DNA of 64,000 nucleotides from contig FJUW01000014.1 of the NCBI GenBank assembly GCA_900074885.1, positions 6,505 to 70,504 of the forward strand, given 5' to 3'. Made by a program: the position numbers and the translations under genes. This DNA is from Rhynchosporium graminicola. Its lineage: Eukaryota; Ascomycota; Leotiomycetes; Helotiales; Ploettnerulaceae. Each line of letters opens with the position of its first letter. Position 1 is the stretch's first letter. Positions 1-9,403 of this stretch are shown piece by piece. The notes beneath the pieces were generated by a model, which was given only the letters and a program-made list of their open reading frames with translations, did not search any database and had not been told where the DNA came from.

Positions 1-1826
1 CAGATTATAACTTTATAATCACTTATCGACCTAAGAAGTATAATCTACTCGCTAACGCTCTCTCTCGCAGAATAGATAAATTAGACGACTAGAATAATAC
101 TAAAAGAACTTAGCGTTTATAGTAGCTACTACGCGAAAACTAAATCGATCTAGTACTACTTATAAGTAACCTCCGGAATAGCTCCGACTCTATAGATAAC
201 TTTAAGCTTATTAACGCCTTAGAAGTCGCCGACCTATCGCTAGTCTTTTCTATAGTATAGTAAGTACTTAACGCTAATCGTATTATACTATTACTCTAAG
301 CTTTATAGAAATAAGCTCTCTCCGCTACTCCTAGAAAACTAACTATAGAAAAAGATCTTCTACTCTATAAAGGAAGACTAATCGTACTTAATATCTTATA
401 CTTTCGCACGCTACTTATACGCGAAGTATACGACTAATTAGAGACTACCTATCTAAGTGTAAAGAAGACCTTATAACTATTAGTATTATAATACTAGTAG
501 TATAGAATCGCTTTAACTATTAACTAGTACTATTATAACTATTATACTTACTAACGAATTTAAGTACTACGTAATAAGAAACCGGGCTTTCTCTAACTTC
601 TACCTATATTATCACGTCTATAGGAGTATATTATAGTCGATTACTATAGCTTTAACCGCGATAAATATAGCTATAATAACGTTCTTATATTTATTAATTA
701 TTTTAGTAAATAAGTAATTAGTATTCTATACTAAAAGACCTCCGATACGCGCGACCTTATAAAGCTTTACTTATATTATATATACTACTATTTCGGAGCT
801 CTATTAATAATTACCTCTAATAGAGAGCCTTAATTTGTTTCCTGTTTTTAGATTATAGTTATTATAATTCTTAGTACTAAAAGATAGCTTTCTATAGTAG
901 ACTACCTGTAAACAGATAGCTAAATAGAGATCTATAACTAATATCTCTAACGCAGATTACGACTTTTTATCTCTTACTATTAAGATAACTAGTTAGAATT
1001 CTTACTTATTATAGACTACGCCTAGATAACTCTCCCTTACGAATCCCTTAGAGGTCTCTTACTCTTTAAAGTTATTTATAGATATATACCTTATATTAAT
1101 TAGAATTAGAAAGACTTACTTAACTCTACTACACTTACTAATAAGTTAAATACTTAGTAAGCTCTAGATTACGCTAATCGCTTATATAATACTTAGACTA
1201 TTACTTAATCTAGCTTTTAACGTATATAAGCTAAAATATCCTAATCCTATAATCGCTTACGCTATGAAGTCGACTTCACTATAGACGACCTTATCTAGCT
1301 AGATATACGCTACTTTACAAGTACTCGACTTAGTAAAAAACTCGACTTCTCGACTAACGGACCCTTTTATATAATTAAAAAGGTCGGAAGCTCTTATTAC
1401 TTAGAGCTCCCTACTAGTATAAAAGTATATAACGTATTCCCTACTGCTAAGCTATAGAAGTATCTAAACGACTCCTTACTAAGATAAACCTTACTGCTAC
1501 TACTACTTATTAATATTACTAGTAATAATAAATAGGAGATCGAAGATATACTTACGTGCTATAGGCAGTGTAATAGCCTCTTATACTAAGTTTCCTAATT
1601 AAATTAAGACGTCGATCTTATATAGTACGACGCTATAGACGTTAAATACGCTCCTGCTAAGCTATAATAATTCTACTTTAATAACCTAATATAAGCTAGA
1701 CCTTCTACTAGATTACCTAATTAGCTAAAAGCTTTCTACGATAGAATTAATAATTACGACTACTTTAATAGTAATAAGGAGATAGACTAACGCTCGAGGG
1801 CGAGCTTTTTTCGGAGGGGGGAGTAG
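1..1826 (+). mobile_element. RIP-degraded Ty3/Gypsy chromovirus, 3' half of pol
   Basis: This is a relic of an LTR retrotransposon pol gene. One reading frame, with codons starting at positions divisible by three, gives in order: the end of RNase H (an ALSRR-like stretch near 48-62), the integrase zinc-binding region (VKKTL-like near 455-475), the integrase core with first acidic residue at 639-641 and VLIF-INYFSK following, a second catalytic site at 819-821 where Asp is now Asn (TSNREP), the Glu at 927-929 (HPQTDGQTE-like, now with two stops), the integrase C-terminal barrel (1263-1480) and a chromodomain (from about 1536). The frame ends at a TAA at 1788-1790. Many codons are TAA or TAG where the family has CAA, CAG or TGG, and the region is full of TA dinucleotides, as expected of repeat-induced point mutation. 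The purine tract GGAGGGGGGAG at 1813-1823 is the polypurine tract. The 5' part of the element lies outside the window. The element cannot be active. Confidence 0.9.
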
Positions 1827-2170
1827 TATAACAACTAGTTAAGTTTAGAGGTCTCTCCCTATTAGTAGAAACACTTACTACTAAGCGAGATTATACGAGT
1901 AGAGTTTAGGAGCCACTTTTTATATATATACTTCCTTTCTCTCTCTACTTCTTCACTCCTTAGTTATAGATTCTCAAGTGATTCTTACTACTTTATATTT
2001 ATAGTAATATGAGATCTTATTACTCAGGTAGTTTTGAGACCTTTCTAGAGCAAGCGTCATACTAATAGAAGATCTTGATATTATTTAAATAAGGAGATAA
2101 TGATTATAATAGGTATAAGAAGAACGCTAAGAGAAGATCTCGATACTACTTAAATAGGAAAAATATAATT
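1827..2170 (+). repeat. LTR-like region of the degraded Gypsy element
   Basis: The sequence directly after the polypurine tract begins TATAACAAC, which fits an LTR start TGTAACAAC after RIP. It stays less AT-extreme than what follows and contains short direct echoes (agaagatctt / agaagatctc near 2076 and 2132). The right end is a guess because no second LTR is in the window for comparison. Confidence 0.5.
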
Positions 2171-2269
2171 AAAATAAAAAGAGTTTTATGTATTTATATA
2201 CATATAATATTAGATTTTAGTATATTTAGTATATATTTATTCCTTAGGAATTTATTATTATTTATATTA

Positions 2270-3455
2270 TAATAAGAATAGACTATTACTTATAGCGATT
2301 ACAAGATAGAAGTACTTATAATCTTAAAGCTTATAAAGAGCTTTAGCCTAATAATTAAGATAAAAAAATATTAAAATAATTTAACTTATATGTACAGAGT
2401 AGTAATAAGAAAAAGATTAGCGCGAATAGCTAGGTTAAAATAATAATAGAGAGTAAAACGAGCCTCATAAGTAGTAAATAATAAGTCTGTAGATTATAGA
2501 AGGGTTATAAATAACTTATAGAAAGAGAAAGGAATAGTAATAGTAATAGTAATAGTAATAGTAATAGTAATAAATTTGATTATAATTATAATAAAAGTAA
2601 TAGTAGTAGTTGAAATAATAATAATACTAGATATTCTATGATATATTAATATATATTATAAATATAAGAAAATTATTATATATCTACTATAACTATAATA
2701 TCATTTAAAGAAGATGATTATTATCATAATAAAAAAGAGAAGTACTTATAGTATAGCTATATACTTAGTTACTTAATTTACTTCTATTACTAGAATACTA
2801 CTTTGATTATAACTTATAGTTTCTCTTACTTATTACTTATTATTATAATAGAAATAGGATATTATAAATTAACTATAGTATATAATAATCACGCGGAATA
2901 AGGTCTTATAGCCCTAAAGTTTATAAAAGATATAACTTAATAAGTATTTAAAAATAAATATAAGAAAAACTAATATATATATATATATATATAAAGTAGT
3001 AATATAAAGATAGAATAAAGCAGATAGCTATATTATAGTATTATTAATAGAAGATAAAGCTAGCCTTATAAGTAACTAATAGTATAGCTATAGACTATAG
3101 AAGAGCTATAAATAATTTATATAAAGAGAGAAAAGTAGTAATAATAATAATAATAGAGATTATAGTAGTAGTAGTAGTATTAAGATCCTTTAGTCTTTTA
3201 ATATCTATTATAATTAAAATTAATCTATAGATTTTATATATATACTTAATACTTATAGTATTATTTAAAGAGTTAAATTATTTTTATAATATATAAGAGA
3301 AGTATTTATAAGTTTAATATATTTTCTATCTAATTACTTTATTATTCTTTATATAGAAATTTAATATAATTATTACATAAAAACTACTATTATTATAACC
3401 TTAAATACTATTTATTTATAACTTATTATTAATAATAGAAATATACTATTATAAA
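2270..3455. repeat. two diverged tandem copies of an AT-rich unit of about 590 bp
   Basis: Blocks recur in the same order in about 2270-2870 and 2871-3455. The first is a tract near 2465 (agcctcataagtagtaaata) matched near 3060 (agccttataagtaactaata). Next comes a GTAATA or AATA microsatellite with a tagtagtag run (2526-2570 and 3130-3178), then an AAGAAGAT/AAAGAGTT block with gagaagtacttata/gagaagtatttata (2705-2750 and 3255-3312). Last is the end block ataatagaaatag-atattataaatt (2845-2868 and 3434-3455). Spacing between matching blocks is about 590 bp. No coding frame is visible. This is probably a RIP-mutated tandem or segmental duplication, and the last copy stops exactly where GC content jumps. 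Confidence 0.7.
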
Positions 3456-6230
3456 TTCACTAGCGACTGCGCGAAGCAAGGTCCCGTGACCCCGGAGCTT
3501 GCGAAGGGCCGGCACGGAGAAGATCTTGTGCATATATACCCAAGCTTTGACGTGTTGCGTGAGGTTTTCGCTGGCTTTTTTCTACACCTAAGGAGGCATA
3601 AGCCTGGCCGGCGCCTTCGTTCTTCTTTTGAATGAAGGAGCAGGAGAGCTTCGCCGTAAAGTGGTAGGTACTGGCACCTCTCCTTTTACCTAAATCGTAT
3701 TCCCCTTCACAAGTCACCGATATCTGCAATATCAATCAAAGGCATAGTAATATGTTGTGAAAGTAGAACTGTCTAGGTGATATAGAAAGGGACAGGAGGG
3801 AATAGATATTCGTTTAGTTAGGTAACGCATTCTTGAACTTTAGCCTTTAGGTACAGGAGTGACCTTTCACCGAGACAGAGAGTAAGAATCGAATACTAAA
3901 CTAAGAGTTCATATTATTGATTTTTGAGTCCGCGCTTTGAAATTAAAGCCCTCTAATTACTAATTTATGATCTATCAATTATGAAATGGTTGAACGTCTG
4001 TTCTATTAGCTAAACTCTTAAGATATTAATCAAGTATGCTAATGTGACCAGACTACCAAGAAAGATATGAGTCGAATTGGTAGTGACTTTGGTCAAATCG
4101 GCATTTGGTGCGTGGATCGGAACAGATCTATTAAGTAGTCGCTTAACACCACGAGATCCTTTTATGCTACTAATGACATCCATCCAGCTTACACGTACCT
4201 TCCTTCTCCTAAATCCTCTAAACTTATGGAGAAACGCTACCAGCAATAAGGTATATAAAGACTATTATGTCCGTGCCGTAGGGCTGAAGACAGGTTGTGG
4301 GTTTCGTGACCCCATTTGCTGATATGGAGACAAGCATAATGCTATCCAGAAACTCACGGTGTCGCATAGACGGCGCTGTGATATCCGCGTCTCAGCTCAG
4401 CTCGGCTCGGCATAGTACGAAGATCTGTATCTATGCGGGGTATATCATGACGTCTTTGGCATGGTGGTCGTGGATACGTCTTGCTGGTGTTTTGATGCGG
4501 TATTGCTGTGGGAGGGCAAGGAAGGGGTGGAAGCCAATCACCAGAGAAGGGAAGAGTTTGGGATTCAGAGGAGAAGGATAGTTTACAGAAGGGAAATGGG
4601 AGAAGAAGGGTCGTTGCGGAAGGGAAATGGTGGCATGATGTGCTGGATGCAGAGAGCTGGTTTCGGAATTTTTCTTGGTTTTGCTCGCCAGGTGATCAGG
4701 AGTGTTGTTAATTTATAAATGAATTGGATACAAGAGCGGGTGGATTCCTTCTTGAGGTAGGTATTGTTCTTACTCTTATAGCTTCCGACTCTCGGGGAGG
4801 AATCGAGACCTCGTCTCAACTACCATAATACCATAATACCGATGAGGTACATGAGCTCGGGGAAGCAAATAAATCAGTCCTTCATGTTTCCACATTCTGT
4901 GAGATGAACACGGAAACGAAATGTTAGGAAGCAAGCCAAACTTTCGAAGTGTCAGCGTTGTACAATCCAATATGTAGGTAGATCGGGTAATGCTGTTAGA
5001 TTCTTCGAAGATAGGCTAGGGAAGAGAGAACAATGCTGGGGACGAGACGACTGACAAGCAAGCCGAGCCAGAATCAGAGCACTCAAGACGGCCGGAGTTC
5101 ATTGCATTGTTCAACCTCGAACAACCGAAAAAGTGGAATCCCTTTATGGTCTGTATGATTGCCACTCCACGTTTAGTCGAAGCTTCATCCGCTTCTTCCA
5201 AGGCATATACTTACCAAGCGACACACGTAGAATTCTCTTGCTTATGCTATCTGCTATCTGCACATTCAAGATTCAAACCTGAATCATGGAATAATTCCAT
5301 CCTGTCTCGACGTTCAAGCGGTCGCACAGCCACATCCTCGAACCCGTCCTATTGGCCAACCCATTCGCCACAGCGGCTCGGAGATATTCATTCGTCTGTG
5401 GCTTTGCCTGCTTGTTTGCCCTATAGAGATGTACGGAACAGGTAGTCCGGGATCACCATGCTTTCCACCGACGACGAGGTTCAAAGAGGCAAGAATCTGC
5501 AGGTGGAAATGGTGATCCAAGAGGCTAGACTTCTGTGACAAGTGTCGATCTTTGATAAGACCTGCCATCCCATCCCATTCCCTTGCCCGTACCCAACCAA
5601 GACTTTCGATCAGTGACCAAGTAAGTTGATTTGAAACGTGTGTGTGTCTTCGATACGAAACGCTTGGTTCTTTTTCTACTCCTGCGTGCGTCAGATCTGG
5701 TCGTGGTTTGATGATTGCATGCCTGCCCGCCTGCCTGCCTATCCACTTGCAAAGGTCGCGACGGTACTGTAGAGGCATGGCCATACAAGTAGAAGATTGT
5801 TCATGTCGTATCATAGCTAGCACACACATCATATATTCATTGGGTTCAAGCTCAGATCAGGATTTTAGCCGCCATCGCGATCGTCGTAAACCGAGCACTC
5901 TTTCTGCGAACTGGCACAAGCCCCTCACAAACGGTTCCGGGACACTCTTGTTAGTTACGGTAGGTACAAACAGAGGAGTCTCTCTCTAGAAGAACCAGAC
6001 TTATCGGGAGCCAAAGACTCACTTCACCGCACCGAGAAAGAGACAAATCACTCACAATCCACTCGGTCCCGTCGACGGCTTCCACCGGACTGCACTCCTT
6101 TGTCTCACCATCCTCCTGATCGTCCTGTACCTACTACCTAGTATACATCAGATCCCCCTCAAAGCGGCCCGGCCATCGATCAATCAATCAGTGCAGGTCC
6201 GTGACCAGCCCAGCCCAGCCCAGCCCACAA
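3456..6230. other. intergenic, no supported gene
   Basis: GC content is normal from 3456 except for a moderately AT-rich patch around 3740-4060. Open frames up to 172 codons occur on both strands (for example 5314-5832, minus), but none has a recognisable domain, a plausible splice pattern or codon-like composition. Some may be decayed remnants at the edge of the repeat island. Nothing else is seen. Confidence 0.6.
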
Positions 6231-6362
6231 ATTGACAGCAAAGCAAGCGCCACTTCCAAGCTCTGAAACGAGTCGCGTTGAGCCTGAATGTTGCTTTGCT
6301 TTACTTTGCTTTGTTCTGCTCTACTTCGCTATGCTTCGCTATGCTATGCTATGCTATGCTTT
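6205..6362. repeat. pentanucleotide-rich low-complexity tract
   Basis: It holds CCCAG repeats at about 6205-6227, followed by degenerate CTTTG/CTTTA units from 6290 and perfect TATGC-type units at about 6340-6361. It lies about 2 kb upstream of the sho1 start codon. Confidence 0.75.
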
Positions 6363-6657
6363 ACGCGGCGTGCACACTTCGCTTTTTGCCAATTGCGAGT
6401 AGAGAGGAGACGAGAAAGATACTGTTTATGTTGATTATCTTGATTATAAGTATCTTGATTGGAAGTCTGGAACTTCCAGGGGCAGGCAGCAGCTTCCGGA
6501 CAATTGACGGGAGCCCCCGTTTTTGATTGACCCGTAGGAACAGGAACAGGAACAGGTCTACCATCCTAGGAGCCCACATCCAGGCACAATCAAGTATAAG
6601 TACTGTAAGTCAGTACCTATAAGCACTAACCGAATCAATCCATTTTACCTGTATGAT

Positions 6658-6673
6658 GAAGAAGAAGAAGAAG

Positions 6674-6703
<30 letters not shown>
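6658..6703 (+). repeat. (GAA)n microsatellite
   Basis: An uninterrupted GAA trinucleotide run of 46 bases, continuing imperfectly (tagaaggagaagaagga) to about 6720. It lies in the sho1 upstream region and is non-coding as far as can be seen. Confidence 0.95.
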
Positions 6704-6705
<2 letters not shown>

Positions 6706-6821
6706 GAAGGAGAAGAAGGAGAGCTGACTGTTAAGGTACTCGTAGTATATATACTGTAGTTGGCGCACGAGTATAGTAGATCTGTAGGTATCCTTCGTCT
6801 ACAACTTCATCAACTGCCTTG

Positions 6822-6822
<1 letters not shown>

Positions 6823-6851
<29 letters not shown>
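6823..6851 (+). repeat. (GATT)n microsatellite
   Basis: About seven GATT units in the sho1 upstream region, directly before an unrelated unique stretch. Confidence 0.95.
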
Positions 6852-6854
<3 letters not shown>

Positions 6855-7165
6855 CATTGTTGGTCCATCTTGAGATCTGCTCTGCTGGAACTGAAAGTAT
6901 AAGTAATTACAGCAGAGCAGATCAGAGGAGATCCCCCGATTGTGGCCGTCGACTAGTCTAGCTACCGCTACCGTACCAGAGCAATCCTCGTCCTGAACCT
7001 CAGGTCTATCTTCATTTGCATCTCTCGACCGACCATATAGAATTGCGCAACTGAAGACTGTGTCCATTGGATTCATTCCTCTTCTTCTTCTTCTTCTACT
7101 ACAGATATATACCTCCCTACATAACCACCAAGTATGTATGCAGTTGCACGTCACTTCACTTTATG

Positions 7166-7262
7166 CAGCCACGGAGCCACGCACGACAAGCTGCACCACT
7201 CACTGCACCACTCCAGCCCAGTCAGTCCCAGCAGTCGCTCGACCCACACGCACACGCATAAG

Positions 7263-7293
<31 letters not shown>

Positions 7294-8260
7294 TATCTAA
7301 TCTCAGCTCGGGCGGCGCAGAGGTTCGTTCTACAGTACAGTACTCTGTACAGTACAATACAGTACAGTACAGTACCTAACAATTGCGGTCTCACGCATCA
7401 GTCATCCATCTCGGATCTGCCAGGTTCTCCTCGCCTGCCTGACTGACTGACTGCCTGCCTGGCTGGCTGGACTTGACTGATTGCCTTGCCTTGCCTTGCC
7501 TTGCCTTGCCTTGCCTGCACTGCCCTGCCCTGCCCGCGCCTTGACCATCCGACCATCTCCCAGAACTCCCAGACTCCAAGACTTGCCACCATCCCTCCCC
7601 TCCAGCCTCCAGCCAGACAGCCAGACAGCCAGACAGCCGGGCCCCAATTCGATTGACCACCACCATCACCACCACCTCCTGTCTCCCTGGCCCTTTGTTT
7701 CCATCCAGATCATCTATCTCCCTTTCCATCCCTCCTCCTTCCCTGCTCCCAAGTCCAATTATTTCCACTCGTCTCCAGGTCTCGCATTCTCGTCCATCTC
7801 GATTGACCACCGACTCGACTCGCTCATCTCATCTACACTCTCCTTCACCGTCGGGCTTCTCATTTATCTCATCTCGTCTCATCTCCCTTTCCTCCCTTTC
7901 CTTTCCTTTCCTTTCCTTTGCTGGACCGGCTGTCAGCATCGCACGCAAGTTACGGACGATCATAGGACTGGTCTCACGCTCGACGCATCTCTTCTTTCAC
8001 ATCACACATACATCTCCACTCTCACCAGCATCCCCGGTTCCTTGTCGCCGAGTGAGCGAGCACATCTGCTTCAGCCTCGACCACTTCAGCTGAAACCGTT
8101 GTCCGCCGCGCCCACACCTTCGCCTCTTTTGAATTTCAACTGCCCCCGTCTGTTCCGACACCTTCGACTGAATCGAATCCCTTCCTGACGTCGATACTTC
8201 CTACATCTTCGCTTCTCCGTACAACACAAGGCATCACCGGTCCCCAAGCCCGCTGCTCCT
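7166..8260 (+). promoter_or_regulatory. ATG-free pyrimidine-rich leader of sho1
   Basis: The plus strand has no ATG between the one at 7163-7165 and the sho1 start at 8261, a span of 1095 bases, while the reverse triplet CAT is common there. The strand is rich in C and T, with CTTTC units at about 7895-7919. This is what a long 5' untranslated leader under selection against upstream starts would look like. The transcription start and any leader intron cannot be fixed from sequence alone. Confidence 0.55.
7262..7516 (+). repeat. cluster of GCCT, GTACA and CCTTG microsatellites
   Basis: Three simple repeats lie close together: GCCT units at 7262-7293, GTACA/CAGTA units at about 7331-7375 and CCTTG units at 7482-7516. 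All are pyrimidine-rich or palindromic and lie in the probable sho1 5' leader. Confidence 0.9.
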
Positions 8261-9403
8261 ATGCCATCCTACGGATCGCTGCATTCGCCATCGCTTCGCA
8301 AAATGAACGGTGGAATGGACTTGAAGGGTCGGAGGGCAGGCGGCATGAGGACGATGAGTATGGATAATATCCTGGGTGATCCATTCGCACTGGCGACGAT
8401 ATCAATTGCAATGGTACGTCGCGCGCAGTTTAGAGCTCAACGACGTCGTGAGGACCTCGACTAACACGTACGCAGCTCGCCTGGTTCATTGCTTTCGTAG
8501 GATCGATAATTGCGACGGCCCAGAAACTCGACAACGCGTTCCCTAATTTCTCCTGGTTCGCCATTGCGTACATGTTGTGCTGCATCGCTGGGGTATTTGT
8601 GGTCATCGCATCGGACACGACACAGACATACCACGTTGCTATCGTTGGCTATCTTGCTTGTGGGTTGGTTCTGACGACCTCATCGGTCAATGCTTTAATC
8701 TATTCTTCAAATGGTCCGAGGGAGGCAACTGCCGCTGGACACATTCTCCTTTCTATGGTAAATGTATGCCGTCACCCTCCCCCTTATCTCTGGTCCGTAC
8801 TGACGATGCAAGATTGTGTGGATCTTCTATTTCGGATCAACACCCTCAGCTGTTCCCCGTGCTTACTTGGACTCATTCGCCCTCCACAAAGACCACCGAA
8901 CATCGCAAGGGGGAAGGGGGATGAGCTATGGAAACGGCATCGGAATTGGGAATGGCAATGCAGGACGACCAGATACCTCGGTCTCGTCGAACGTCCCACC
9001 CCAGATGTACACCTCCGCTCAGCTTGGAGGATTCGAGACCTCGTCTCCCATTGCAGGATTCCCCGGTGGACCCGCAGGAGGAGATCGCAACTCGTCTCAG
9101 CCACGATTTGGCAATGGTCCTCCACCCACCAGCAATCTTGGTGGACCCATAAGTACCGAGCAGCAGCAGCAGCAACCACAACAACAACAACAACCCCCAG
9201 GAGAAGTCGTGGCACCAACAGAGTACCCATATAGAGCCAAGGCGATTTATTCGTACGAGGCAAACCCCGACGATGCGAACGAGATCTCCTTCTCCAAGCA
9301 CGAGATATTAGAAGTTTCAGACGTCAGCGGGAGATGGTGGCAGGCCAAGAAAGAGAACGGGGATACTGGCATAGCACCATCGAATTACTTGATCTTGTTA
9401 TAA
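8261..9403 (+). CDS. sho1: Sho1-type osmosensor with four membrane segments and SH3 domain
   Basis: This is the plasma-membrane sensor and adaptor of the Sho1 branch of the HOG MAP-kinase pathway; in the family the SH3 domain binds the Pbs2 kinase. Exons are 8261-8413, 8476-8763 and 8813-9403, giving 343 residues. The introns are 62 and 49 nt, both in phase 0. Residues 1-37 are a polar N-terminus. Four hydrophobic segments follow at about 38-60, 71-92, 98-120 and 131-152, with the short loops typical of Sho1. A linker rich in Gly, Ser and Gln contains a glutamine run encoded at 9161-9195. The SH3 domain fills about 285-343, with the ALYDY-like AIYSY, the WW pair and the APSNY motif at the end. 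Start choice: first ATG after a 1.1 kb ATG-free stretch, and it opens the expected N-terminus. Length and architecture are normal for Pezizomycotina. Confidence 0.96.

Noticed and set aside
2526..2570. GTAATA repeat considered as a CRISPR-like array
   Set aside because: A six-base AT-rich microsatellite without spacers; not a CRISPR array and the organism is a fungus.
4010..4246. Minus-strand 78-codon frame near the repeat island
   Set aside because: Overlaps an equally long plus-strand frame and has no recognisable feature.
5314..5832. 172-codon minus-strand open frame
   Set aside because: Longest frame in the left intergenic region and it has an ATG, but no domain, odd composition and overlapping frames of similar length on both strands; looks random.
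7481..8188. 235-codon plus-strand frame before sho1
   Set aside because: It has no ATG start and is a run of low-complexity Pro/Leu/Ser codons from pyrimidine-rich leader sequence.
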